Part shown: in pieces, positions 7,265-15,450 of the stretch
Layout: every line of letters begins with the position of its first letter
Numbering within the stretch: position 1 is the first letter of the stretch
Assembly: GCA_044426075.1 (NCBI GenBank)
Contig: JAWXUT010000020.1
Coordinates: 1 to 20,104, forward strand
Reading direction: 5' to 3'
DNA: 20,104 bases
From: JAWXUT01 sp044426075
Lineage (GTDB): Bacteria > Bacillota > Clostridia > Christensenellales > DTU072
The notes under the pieces: generated by a model
Told to the model about the DNA's origin: nothing
The model's database searches: none
Seen by the model: only the letters and a program-made list of their open reading frames with translations
Position numbers and translations under genes: made by a program

Positions 7265-8215
7265 ATGAAGCGTAAAATAACCATTATCGGAGCTGGAAGC
7301 GTTGGCTCAACTATTACTTACACATTGGCGGTTAAGGGTATGGCATCTGAACTCGTTATGGTGGACATTAACAATGAGAAGGCTATGGGCGAGGCAATGG
7401 ATATCCGACAAGGATTGCCACTATGTGCGTCACCTTTAAAAGTATATGCGGGTGATTACAACGATGCAGTTGGCAGCGATATAGTAATTATCACAAGTGG
7501 TATGCCACGTAAGGTTGGGCAATCACGTATTGACTTGACACAAAACAATGTTAATATAATGAAGAGCATTGCATCAGAAATTGTAAAGTATGCACCAGAT
7601 GCTATGTATATTATTGTAAGCAATCCAGTTGATATTTTGACATATGTATTCTGCAAAGTTAGCGGAATTTCACCTAAAAAGGTTATTGGTAGCGGTACAA
7701 TTTTAGATACAGCACGTTTGCGTAGCAGAATATCAGATTATTTGCAAGTTAGCCCTAACAGCATAAATGCATATGTATTTGGCGAACACGGCGACAGTTC
7801 ATTTGTACCTTGGAGCATTGCAAAAGTTGATAGTATGAGTTTGACATCATATAAAGAATCAATGAGTTATGATGACGCAAAGATTGCAGATTTAGATTAT
7901 GCAGAAATCGAGCAATATATGAAGACATCAGGCGGACAAGTTATTAAGAGAAAGGGCGCAACATTCTATGCAATTGCAGTATCAGTTTGCAACATTGTAA
8001 ACAGTTTGTTCAGCGGAGTTAATACACCAATGACAGTTTCTGGTATGATGAGTGGCGAGTATGGTATTGAAGATGTAAGTTTGAGCATACCATTTATTGT
8101 AAACAGCACAGGAATAGTTGGCAAGTTGATGCCAGCACTTACTGAAGAGGAAACAGCAAAACTTCACAACAGTGCAAAAGTGTTAAAAGAAGTAATCGCA
8201 CAAATCGAGATATAA
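7265..8215 (+). CDS. mdh: NAD-dependent malate dehydrogenase (LDH-like fold)
   Basis: A 316-residue member of the lactate/malate dehydrogenase family. The NAD-binding GAGSVG loop (9-14), IIVSNPVDILTYV (116-128), GSGTILDTARLR (142-153, with Asp148 and Arg151) and the catalytic His175 in GEHGDS are all present. The substrate-specificity position carries Arg82 (MPRKVGQSR) where lactate dehydrogenases have Gln, which points to oxaloacetate/malate. The ATG at 7265 is preferred over the in-frame ATG at 7250 because GGAG at 7252-7255 lies 9 nt upstream and overlaps the earlier ATG. It is first in the operon, 18 nt before hdrB. With the downstream fumarase and fumarate reductase it supplies the first step of oxaloacetate-to-succinate reduction. 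Confidence 0.88.
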   Translation: MKRKITIIGAGSVGSTITYTLAVKGMASELVMVDINNEKAMGEAMDIRQGLPLCASPLKVYAGDYNDAVGSDIVIITSGMPRKVGQSRIDLTQNNVNIMKSIASEIVKYAPDAMYIIVSNPVDILTYVFCKVSGISPKKVIGSGTILDTARLRSRISDYLQVSPNSINAYVFGEHGDSSFVPWSIAKVDSMSLTSYKESMSYDDAKIADLDYAEIEQYMKTSGGQVIKRKGATFYAIAVSVCNIVNSLFSGVNTPMTVSGMMSGEYGIEDVSLSIPFIVNSTGIVGKLMPALTEEETAKLHNSAKVLKEVIAQIEI

Positions 8216-8233
8216 ATCTATTAAGGAGTAGAG

Positions 8234-9025
8234 GTGAGTAGTAGTATGGAATTTAGTTATTATCCAGGTTGTACTCTAAGGACTAAGGCAAAGGAGCTAA
8301 GCATATATGCAGTAAAATCTGCAGAAGCGCTTGGTGCAACTTTAACCGAACCCGAAGAGTGGCAATGTTGCGGAGCGGTTTATCCACTAAGCAAAGATGA
8401 AATAGCATCAAAGTTATCAGCAGTGCGCACATTAGCAGATGCACGCGATAGGGGTGTTAGTTTAGTAACGTTGTGTTCAGCGTGCCACCACGTAATGGTG
8501 AGGGTTAACAATGATATGGCAACGGATGAGAATATTCGCACCAAAGCAAACAATTATTTAGAGTATGAAGTGCCATATAGTGGTGAAACAGAAGTTATAC
8601 ATTATTTGACAATGTTGCGCGACAAAATTGGTTTCGATAACATCAAAAAGGCAGTTAAAAACCCATTAAAGGGCAGAAAAATTGGCGCATACTATGGATG
8701 TTTGTTGTTAAGACCAAGCAGTGTAATGCAATTTGACAGCCCAGAAAACCCAACTATTATTGAAGATTTTATTAAAGCAATCGGCGCAACTCCAGTAGTA
8801 TACGAGTATCGCAACGAGTGTTGTGGCGGATACATCAGTGCAACCGATAAAGCACAAGCTACAAAAAATGTTGATAAGATAATTAATAACGCAAAAGAGC
8901 ACGGAGCAGAAGAGTTAATTACAGCTTGCCCATTGTGTTTATATAATTTGAAGCAAAATGCAACTGAAGCGATAAGCGTGACATATTTTACAGAGTTACT
9001 AGCTGAAGCTTTGGGTGTAAAGTAG
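8234..9025 (+). CDS. hdrB: HdrB-like subunit, heterodisulfide reductase family (two CCG domains)
   Basis: A 263-residue HdrB homologue. Both cysteine-rich CCG motifs are complete: Cys13, Cys45-Cys46, Cys81, Cys84 and Cys155, Cys195-Cys196, Cys231, Cys234 (pattern C-X31/39-CC-X34-C-X2-C). In methanogens these hold the two non-cubane [4Fe-4S] clusters where CoM-S-S-CoB is reduced. Bacteria of this type lack those coenzymes, so the substrate here is unknown; the fumarate reductase genes downstream are a candidate partner. The GTG at 8234 sits 5 nt after AAGGAG; an ATG at 8246 is an alternative and would remove four residues. The protein is soluble. It is followed by hdrC after 9 nt. Confidence 0.9.
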   Translation: MSSSMEFSYYPGCTLRTKAKELSIYAVKSAEALGATLTEPEEWQCCGAVYPLSKDEIASKLSAVRTLADARDRGVSLVTLCSACHHVMVRVNNDMATDENIRTKANNYLEYEVPYSGETEVIHYLTMLRDKIGFDNIKKAVKNPLKGRKIGAYYGCLLLRPSSVMQFDSPENPTIIEDFIKAIGATPVVYEYRNECCGGYISATDKAQATKNVDKIINNAKEHGAEELITACPLCLYNLKQNATEAISVTYFTELLAEALGVK

Positions 9026-9034
9026 GAGGAAGAT

Positions 9035-9427
9035 ATGCACATAACTGAGAAAGAAAAGGCAGAACTTATTAAAAAGATAAGTGGTGTTGAAACAAAGAAG
9101 TGTATGAAATGCGGAAAGTGTTCTGCATCTTGCCCATCATTTGATGAGATGGAATATCCACCACATTTATTTGTATCAATGGTAACAAACGGCGATGTAG
9201 ACAGGTTGCTTGCGAGCAGTTCAATATACAAATGTCTATCTTGTTTTGCGTGTGTTGAGAGATGCCCACGAACAGTAGAGCCAGCAAACATTGTAGAAGC
9301 AATTAGAGTAATGGTGTTAAGGGAAGCCGACGCAACACATTACACACCAGAAACAGTAGCCGAGCAATACGACGCTGAAATGCCACAACAAGCAATTGTT
9401 AGCGCATTTAGAAAATTTAGAAAGTAA
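9035..9427 (+). CDS. hdrC: HdrC-like subunit, ferredoxin-type [4Fe-4S] protein
   Basis: A 130-residue HdrC homologue with two classical [4Fe-4S] motifs, Cys23/26/29/33 and Cys67/70/73/77, each followed by the usual Pro after the fourth Cys. HdrC relays electrons between HdrA and HdrB in the soluble complex. It lacks the membrane anchor of HdrE-type systems. The ATG is preceded by AGGAGG. The gene ends 10 nt before the hdrA start. Confidence 0.9.
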   Translation: MHITEKEKAELIKKISGVETKKCMKCGKCSASCPSFDEMEYPPHLFVSMVTNGDVDRLLASSSIYKCLSCFACVERCPRTVEPANIVEAIRVMVLREADATHYTPETVAEQYDAEMPQQAIVSAFRKFRK

Positions 9428-9437
9428 GGGGATAGAG

Positions 9438-11423
9438 ATGCAAAGAATAGGTGTATTTGTATGTTGGTGTGGCAGTAACATTGCCGCAACCGTAGATGTA
9501 GCAAGAGTAGCCGAAGAAACCAAAAGTGTTTCAGGCGTTGTGTTTGCTACAGATTATCAATATATGTGTAGCGAAGCAGGTCAATCTATTATCCGCAATG
9601 CGATAAAAGATTATGCTTTAACGGGCATAGTAGTTTGTTCTTGTTCACCAAGAATGCACGAAGCTACATTTAGAAAAACCGCAGCAAAAGCGGGTCTAAA
9701 TCCATATATGGTAGAGATAGCTAATATCCGTGAACATTGTTCTTGGATACACAAAGATAAAGAAGAGGGTACCCAAAAGGCAATTGTTTTGGCAAAAGCT
9801 GCTGTTGCTAAGGTGCTTTTAAATGCTCCACTTATTTCTGGTGAAAGTGCTGTTACAAAGCGCGCGCTAGTAATTGGTGGTGGTATTGCAGGTATCCAAA
9901 CTGCACTTGATATTGCAGAAGCTGGATACGAAGTTGACATTGTTGAAAAGGCACCAACCATTGGTGGTAAGATGGCTCAACTTGATAAAACTTTCCCAAC
10001 ACTTGACTGTTCTGCTTGTATTTTGACACCTAAAATGGTTGATGCAGCGGCTCACGAAAATATCACACTTTACACTTACAGTGAAGTTGAAGCAGTTAAG
10101 GGATTCGTTGGAAACTTCAAAGTAAAAATTAAAAAGAAACCTCGTTACATAAATGAAACTTTGTGTACTGGTTGTGGTGACTGTGCTGCTAAATGCCCAA
10201 GCAAAAAGAATTCTAATGAGTTTAATTTAGGGCTAAATAATCGTGGTGCGGTTTATATTCCATTTGCGCAAGCTATTCCTAACGTAGCAGTAATTGATCC
10301 TACACAATGTTTGAAACTTAAAAACGGCAAGTGTGGTCTTTGCGAAAAGATATGTTCTGCTAAAGCAATCGACTACTCACAAAAAGAGGAGTTTATCGAT
10401 AAAGAATACGGCGCTATTGTAATGGCAACAGGTTTTAATCCTATTAAAATAGATAAGTTTGATGAATATTCATACAGCACTTCACCAGACGTTATAACTT
10501 CACTTGAGTTAGAGCGTATTATGAACGCTGCTGGACCAACTGGTGGTCAACTTCTAAAAATGAGCGACAAAACTCACCCACATTCAATCACATTTATTCA
10601 ATGTGTTGGTAGCCGTGATATCAGCTCACGTGGTAAGCCATATTGCAGTAAAATCTGTTGTATGTACACTGCAAAACACGCAATGCTTATCCGCGATAAA
10701 TATCCAGATATAAAGGTACAAGTATTCTATATAGATGTACGTACACCTGGTAAAAACTTTGATGAGTTCTACAGACGTGCAGTTGAAGAATATAGCGTTG
10801 ACTACATCAAGGGTCAAGTAGGTAAGGTTTATAAGAAAGATGACCACCTAGTTGTACAAGGTGTTGACCTTATCACAAACAAACAAATTATTATGGATAC
10901 AGATATGGTTGTTTTGGCAACTGCAATCGAGCCAGACAAATCTGCTAGACCTCTAGCAAGTATGTTGACTGCAAGTATCGATACAAATGACTTCATTACA
11001 GAAGCTCACCCAAAATTACGTCCAGTTGAAAGTCCAACTGCAGGTATCTTTTTGAGTGGCGTTTGTCAAGGACCAAAAGATATTCCAGAAACAGTATCAC
11101 AAGCGGGTGCTGCAGCGGTTAAAGTTTTGGGATTACTTGCTAAAGATAAACTTGTTACAAATCCTTGCGTGGCTGGCAGTTCAGAACTACTATGTAACGG
11201 TTGCGGACAATGTAAAAATGTTTGTCCATATGGCGCAATCAGCTATGAAGTAAAAATGATTAACGACCACGGTGTTAGAGAAACCCGCGAAGTTGCTTTT
11301 GTAAATGAAGCACTTTGCCAAGGTTGTGGTGCATGTACAGTTACATGTCCATCTGGCGCAATGGATCTAAAAGGATTCACAAATAAACAAATTATGGCGG
11401 AGGTTGATGCAATATGCAAGTAG
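9438..11423 (+). CDS. hdrA: HdrA-like subunit, FAD and multi-[4Fe-4S] electron-bifurcation protein
   Basis: A 661-residue full-length HdrA. The N-terminal region has the CWCGSNI motif (Cys9, Cys11), then VVCSCSPRMHEATFR. The FAD-binding GGGIAG (147-152) is followed by the HdrA signature TLDCSACILTPKM. Ferredoxin-type clusters follow at Cys243/246/249/253, Cys291/299/302/306, and two C-terminal ones near 586-596 and 627-637. In characterised complexes the HdrA FAD is the bifurcation site, splitting electron pairs between ferredoxin and the HdrB side. The ATG at 9438 (SD AAGGGGA) is chosen over an upstream TTG inside hdrC. The stop overlaps the mvhD start. The middle of the gene uses T-ending codons (CTT, GCT) far more than its start. 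Confidence 0.93.
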   Translation: MQRIGVFVCWCGSNIAATVDVARVAEETKSVSGVVFATDYQYMCSEAGQSIIRNAIKDYALTGIVVCSCSPRMHEATFRKTAAKAGLNPYMVEIANIREHCSWIHKDKEEGTQKAIVLAKAAVAKVLLNAPLISGESAVTKRALVIGGGIAGIQTALDIAEAGYEVDIVEKAPTIGGKMAQLDKTFPTLDCSACILTPKMVDAAAHENITLYTYSEVEAVKGFVGNFKVKIKKKPRYINETLCTGCGDCAAKCPSKKNSNEFNLGLNNRGAVYIPFAQAIPNVAVIDPTQCLKLKNGKCGLCEKICSAKAIDYSQKEEFIDKEYGAIVMATGFNPIKIDKFDEYSYSTSPDVITSLELERIMNAAGPTGGQLLKMSDKTHPHSITFIQCVGSRDISSRGKPYCSKICCMYTAKHAMLIRDKYPDIKVQVFYIDVRTPGKNFDEFYRRAVEEYSVDYIKGQVGKVYKKDDHLVVQGVDLITNKQIIMDTDMVVLATAIEPDKSARPLASMLTASIDTNDFITEAHPKLRPVESPTAGIFLSGVCQGPKDIPETVSQAGAAAVKVLGLLAKDKLVTNPCVAGSSELLCNGCGQCKNVCPYGAISYEVKMINDHGVRETREVAFVNEALCQGCGACTVTCPSGAMDLKGFTNKQIMAEVDAICK

Positions 11424-11854
11424 AAAACAGCGAATTCAAGCCAAAAATAGTGGCATTTTGTTGCAACTGGTGTAGTTATGCTGGTGCTGACCTAGCAGGT
11501 TCAAGCAGATTGGGATATCCAGCCGATGTAAAAATCATAAAAGTACCATGTAGTTGTCGTGTAAATCCAATGTTCGTATTAAGGGCATTTGAAAAGGGCG
11601 CTGATGGCGTAATTATATGTGGTTGCCACCCAGGTGACTGCCACTATAGCACGGGTAACTATTATGCACGTCGTCGTATGACAATGTTGTTCAGTATGCT
11701 TGACTACTTGGGTGTAGAAAAGGCTAGAACACGTGTTGAATGGGTTTCGGCAGCAGAAGGTGCAAAGTTTAGTACAGTTATGAATAGTTTTGTTGAGAAC
11801 ATCTACAAACTAGGCAAAAATGTGGAATTGGGGGATTTAAGATGCAAGAAATAA
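11414..11854 (+). CDS. flxD: MvhD/FlxD-type [2Fe-2S] linker subunit
   Basis: A 146-residue MvhD-family protein, the [2Fe-2S] connector that passes electrons from a donor module to HdrA. Conserved cysteines appear as FCCNWCSYAGAD (Cys16, 17, 20), VPCSCRVNP (46, 48) and CGCHPGDCHY (69, 71, 76). The start overlaps the hdrA stop by 10 bp and the end overlaps the next gene by 13 bp, a sign of fixed-ratio co-translation. No MvhAG hydrogenase genes are present; instead Flx-type subunits follow, so the donor is expected to be NAD(P)H and not H2. Confidence 0.9.
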   Translation: MQVENSEFKPKIVAFCCNWCSYAGADLAGSSRLGYPADVKIIKVPCSCRVNPMFVLRAFEKGADGVIICGCHPGDCHYSTGNYYARRRMTMLFSMLDYLGVEKARTRVEWVSAAEGAKFSTVMNSFVENIYKLGKNVELGDLRCKK

Positions 11855-12816
11855 GAAATGCAGTAACCGCAAGGTTAAAAGACCTACTTTCTAGTGGTGA
11901 AGTTACAAAGGCATTGGGATATGGTGCGGGTGAGTTTTTCTATGACAACACACCAACAGTATTTAATGATGCAGACAGTGCAGAAGGGTTTGTTTACGAC
12001 AGTTTTTGTGGTGGCAACTTATCTAAATATTTAATTGCAAACAACGTAGTTGAAGGCAAAACCGCAGTAGTGTTAAAGCCATGCGACACATATAGTATGA
12101 ATCAACTTATGAGTGAGTTCCGCGTTCGTCGCGAGAATGTGCACATTATCGGCGTTGATTGCAAAGGTATGGTTGATATCGAAAAGGTAAAAGCACGCGG
12201 AATAAAAGGTATCACATCAATAACAGAAGCCGACGGCATACTAACTGTAAACACCATTTATGGTGCAGAAACAGTGGCTAAGTCTGAAGTTCTATTGGAA
12301 AAATGTATGTCTTGCCGTGGCAAAAAACATATGGTTTACGATGAGCTAATTGCTGAGGTTGACGGTGAACTTACACTAGACAACAACAGATTCGATATGG
12401 TTGATAAACTTGACAATATGACAAGTAAAGAGCGTTTCGAGTTTTGGCAAACAGAGTTAAGCAAATGTATCCGTTGCAATGCTTGCCGTAACGCTTGCCC
12501 CGCTTGTTCTTGCAGAAAATGCGTATTCGACAATGCAAAAAGTGGCGTTGCAGCAAAGGCAAACAGTGATGAGTTTGAAGAAAAGCTATTCCATATTATA
12601 AGAGCGTTCCACGTTGCGGGCAGATGTACTGACTGTGGCGAGTGTAGCAGAGTTTGTCCACAAAACATTCCACTACACCTATTGAACCGCAAGTTTATAA
12701 AAGAAATCAATGGTCTTTATGGTGACTATCAAGCGGGCGAAAATACCGAACCAGGTTCACCACTAACATCATTTACAAAAGAAGATTGCGACCCAAGTGT
12801 CGTAAGCGATAGGTAG
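11842..12816 (+). CDS. FlxB-like 4Fe-4S electron-transfer subunit (FrhB/FdhB-like N-terminus)
   Basis: A 324-residue iron-sulfur protein. Two full [4Fe-4S] motifs lie at Cys209/212/215/219 and Cys262/265/268/272. Additional cysteines at 56, 81, 107, 155, 158 and 222/224/227 suggest a further cluster in the N-terminal half, as in the beta-subunit family of F420-reducing hydrogenase and formate dehydrogenase. Together with the next two genes it fits the Flx module that carries electrons from NADH to MvhD/FlxD and HdrA. The family match is by motif and context; which of the Flx B/C names applies is uncertain. It overlaps flxD by 13 bp and is followed after 10 nt by the next subunit. Confidence 0.75.
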   Translation: MQEIRNAVTARLKDLLSSGEVTKALGYGAGEFFYDNTPTVFNDADSAEGFVYDSFCGGNLSKYLIANNVVEGKTAVVLKPCDTYSMNQLMSEFRVRRENVHIIGVDCKGMVDIEKVKARGIKGITSITEADGILTVNTIYGAETVAKSEVLLEKCMSCRGKKHMVYDELIAEVDGELTLDNNRFDMVDKLDNMTSKERFEFWQTELSKCIRCNACRNACPACSCRKCVFDNAKSGVAAKANSDEFEEKLFHIIRAFHVAGRCTDCGECSRVCPQNIPLHLLNRKFIKEINGLYGDYQAGENTEPGSPLTSFTKEDCDPSVVSDR

Positions 12817-12826
12817 GGGGTGTATT

Positions 12827-13843
12827 ATGAAAAAGATTGCATTATCTAAATTAAACGACCTATTAACAGCTATTTCAACTAGCACCGCAGTTTTTGCGCC
12901 ACAATGCGTTAAAGGCAGTGTAAACTATGATGTTTGGAGTGCAGACTCTGCTGTTGTACTAGAAAAAACAACTGTTAAAAGTGCAAAAGATGTTTTCTTC
13001 CCACAAGTTGAAAATATGATGGAGTTTAAAACTGAGGGCAAAAATATTTCAATTGAACAAGTTAACCCAAGTACAGATAAATTTGTTGTGTTTGGCGTTA
13101 GAGCTTGTGATGTTAAGAGTTTTAGTATATTAGATTCAGTATTTATGGTAGCACCAAAAGATTCATTCTACACCGCAAGGCGTAACAACGGCACTGTGGT
13201 AAGTTTAGCGTGCAATAAACCAGATGAAACTTGTTTCTGCACAACATTTAAAATTGAAGCTCACGCTCCAAAAGGCGATGTTGAAACTTATATTGTTGGT
13301 GATGAACTATACTGGCTTCCATTAACCGCAAAAGGTGAAGCGCTTACAGCAGTTGTTTCTGATATGTTAGAAGACGCTGATGCAACCGCTGTTGATGCTG
13401 TTAAAGAAGATATTAAAGTGATTATGACTAAACTTCCTCTTGCTGACTTGAGCCTTGATGGTTTCGGACAAGATAAAGTTAAAGAGTTGTTTAACAGACC
13501 TGAGTGGGAAGCACTTTCAAATTCTTGCGTAGGTTGTGGCACTTGTACTTATGTATGCCCAACTTGCCAATGCTACGATATTAGAGATTACAACACTGGT
13601 AAAGAAGTTAAAAGATATCGCTGTTGGGATAGCTGTATGGTAAGTGATTTTACTATGATGGCTCACGGCAATATCCGCCCAAACAAAGTTCAAAGGTTTA
13701 GGCAACGTTTTATGCACAAATTGGCATATTATCCAGACAACAACAACGGCGAGTTTTCTTGCGTTGGTTGTGGTAGATGCTTGGCAAAATGCCCCGTATC
13801 TATGAATATAGTAAAAGTTATTAAGACGATAGGAGGCAAATAA
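12827..13843 (+). CDS. FlxC/AsrA-like dicluster iron-sulfur subunit
   Basis: A 338-residue protein similar in layout to subunit A of anaerobic sulfite reductase and to FlxC. A long N-terminal domain contains VFGVRACDVKSF (Cys94) and ACNKPDETCFC (Cys129, 136, 138). It is followed by two [4Fe-4S] motifs, Cys234/237/240/244 and Cys312/315/318/322, and between them a YRCWDSCM segment (Cys266, Cys270). The role inferred is electron transfer between the NAD(P)H-oxidising subunit encoded next and the Hdr core. A sulfite reductase role is unlikely because no siroheme-binding AsrC gene is present. The ribosome binding site is GGGGG; the stop lies 1 nt before the next ATG. Confidence 0.8.
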   Translation: MKKIALSKLNDLLTAISTSTAVFAPQCVKGSVNYDVWSADSAVVLEKTTVKSAKDVFFPQVENMMEFKTEGKNISIEQVNPSTDKFVVFGVRACDVKSFSILDSVFMVAPKDSFYTARRNNGTVVSLACNKPDETCFCTTFKIEAHAPKGDVETYIVGDELYWLPLTAKGEALTAVVSDMLEDADATAVDAVKEDIKVIMTKLPLADLSLDGFGQDKVKELFNRPEWEALSNSCVGCGTCTYVCPTCQCYDIRDYNTGKEVKRYRCWDSCMVSDFTMMAHGNIRPNKVQRFRQRFMHKLAYYPDNNNGEFSCVGCGRCLAKCPVSMNIVKVIKTIGGK

Positions 13844-13844
13844 T

Positions 13845-14744
13845 ATGTGTGATTGCAACCACGAGCATGACCATAATGATGAGAATCACGAGTGTGAATG
13901 TGCAGCTAAAGAGAATGTTTCTTTAGATACACTAGTTCCACAAGTGGCAGTAGTTACCAACATTAGGGTTGAAACACCAGATGTTAAGACATTTAGGGTA
14001 GAAAAGTTAGGCGGCGGAATATGCTTTGACCATATGCCAGGGCAATGTGCTATGTTGACCTTGCCAGGTGTAGGTGAAGCGTTATTTAGTATTACAAGTT
14101 CACCAACAAACACTGCATACAAAGAGTTCAGCGTTAAAAAGTGTGGCGACGTAACTGACGCATTGCACGCTATTGAAGAAGGACAACAAATTGGCTTGCG
14201 CGGACCTTACGGCAAACCATTCCCAGTTGAAACAGTATTCAAAGGACAAAACCTATTGTTTGTAGCTGGCGGAATAGGACTTGCTCCTTTGCGTTCAGTA
14301 ATCGACTATGCAAGGCATTACAGAGATAATTACGGCACAATCGATATCGTTTACGGTGCAAGAAGTGCTGATGATCTAGTTGATTATCACGATTTAACTG
14401 AAATTTGGCCAAAAGATAAAAACATCAATGTTCACGTAACAATTGATAGACCACAAGAAGGTTGGACAGGCAACGTTGGATTTGTTCCTACATATCTAAA
14501 AGAGCTCAATTTTGATACCGACCGCACCCCAATAGTATGCGGACCTCCAATAATGATTAAATTCGTATTGGCAGCGCTAATAGAAATGGGATTCAACAAA
14601 ACACAAGTTTACACAACGCTTGAACTTAAAATGAAATGCGGTGTTGGCAAGTGTGGTAGATGTAATATAGGTAGCAAATATGTATGCAAAGACGGACCAG
14701 TTTTCCGTTGTGATGAAATAGATGAGTTACCTAACGAGTATTAA
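13845..14744 (+). CDS. FlxA/AsrB-like NAD(P)H- and FAD-binding oxidoreductase subunit
   Basis: A 299-residue ferredoxin-NADP-reductase-fold protein. The FAD domain carries the FSITSSP block (about 81-87). The NAD(P) domain begins at VAGGIGLAPLRS (140-151) and includes VCGPPIMI. A C-terminal [2Fe-2S] site is formed by Cys265, 270, 273 and 281, as in PyrK, AsrB and FlxA. It is the expected entry point for NAD(P)H electrons. The first 20 residues are unusual: four Cys (2, 4, 17, 19) and four His (6, 8, 10, 15) among acidic residues, an apparent metal-binding tail not needed for the fold. The ATG has AGGAGG 8 nt upstream, so the tail is genuinely translated. Confidence 0.85.
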   Translation: MCDCNHEHDHNDENHECECAAKENVSLDTLVPQVAVVTNIRVETPDVKTFRVEKLGGGICFDHMPGQCAMLTLPGVGEALFSITSSPTNTAYKEFSVKKCGDVTDALHAIEEGQQIGLRGPYGKPFPVETVFKGQNLLFVAGGIGLAPLRSVIDYARHYRDNYGTIDIVYGARSADDLVDYHDLTEIWPKDKNINVHVTIDRPQEGWTGNVGFVPTYLKELNFDTDRTPIVCGPPIMIKFVLAALIEMGFNKTQVYTTLELKMKCGVGKCGRCNIGSKYVCKDGPVFRCDEIDELPNEY

Positions 14745-14763
14745 AATGGAGGAACGAGTAGAA

Positions 14764-15438
14764 ATGCAAGAAATGGTTAATATATACGTAATGGGCAAGC
14801 TATACAGCGTGCCAAATACACTAACAATAATGAATGCAATGGAATACGCAGGATACAAACATATCCGTGGTTGCGGTTGCCGTGCAGGATTCTGTGGCGC
14901 TTGCGCAACAATTTACAGAATCAAAGGTGAAAACAAATTGAAGTTCTGTCTAGCTTGCCAAACAAAGGTGCTAGAGGGTATGAGAATAGCAAGTATTCCA
15001 TTTTTCCCAACAGAAAAGAAAGTTTATAATATCGAAGAAATCAAGCCAACCGAGCAAATTATGATGCAATTGTATCCAGAAATCTACAGTTGTATTGGTT
15101 GTAACGCATGTACAAAAGCTTGCCCACAAGGCATCAATGTAATGCAATACATCGCATATGCTCAACGTGGCGAATACGAAAAGTGTGCAGAAGAGTCATT
15201 TGACTGTATCGCTTGCGGAATGTGTTCAAACAGATGCCCAGCTGAAATTTCACACCCATTGGTGTCACTTGCAGCACGCAGATTGTACGGCAAATACATC
15301 GCTCCAGAAACAGCTCACCTAAAAGACAGGGTTATTGAGATTGAAAATGGCGAGTATATCGAAGCACTTGAAAAACTTGCGGGCAAGCCAGTTGAAGAGA
15401 TGCAAGAGCTTTACAACCACAGAGAAATTGAGAAATAA
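14764..15438 (+). CDS. Fumarate reductase/succinate dehydrogenase-type iron-sulfur subunit
   Basis: A 224-residue FrdB-like protein. The plant-type [2Fe-2S] site is Cys39, 44, 47 and 65 (CRAGFCGAC and LACQT, as in FrdB). Two ferredoxin motifs follow at Cys110/113/116/120 and Cys148/151/154/158. In quinone-linked FrdB the second motif lacks one Cys and binds [3Fe-4S]; here all four are present, so a second [4Fe-4S] is expected. No membrane-anchor gene follows, so the partner is soluble, probably the Hdr-Flx complex. The ATG at 14764 with GGAGG 11 nt upstream is preferred; an upstream ATG at 14722 lies inside the preceding gene. It is 12 nt before frdA. Confidence 0.82.
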   Translation: MQEMVNIYVMGKLYSVPNTLTIMNAMEYAGYKHIRGCGCRAGFCGACATIYRIKGENKLKFCLACQTKVLEGMRIASIPFFPTEKKVYNIEEIKPTEQIMMQLYPEIYSCIGCNACTKACPQGINVMQYIAYAQRGEYEKCAEESFDCIACGMCSNRCPAEISHPLVSLAARRLYGKYIAPETAHLKDRVIEIENGEYIEALEKLAGKPVEEMQELYNHREIEK

Positions 15439-15450
15439 GGAGATTTAGAA

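Noticed and set aside
8692..9291. 199-codon open frame on the minus strand across hdrB and hdrC
   Set aside because: It is antisense to two genes with complete cysteine motifs, has no ribosome binding site, and its product looks like no known protein.
10393..10402. TTATCGATAA inside hdrA, identical to the centre of the operator
   Set aside because: It encodes ordinary HdrA residues, lacks the flanking half-sites and is far from any promoter; probably chance.
12827..14744. Anaerobic sulfite reductase (AsrAB) as the function of these two genes
   Set aside because: No siroheme AsrC gene is present and the genes are embedded among hdr and frd genes, so a Flx-type electron-transfer role fits better.
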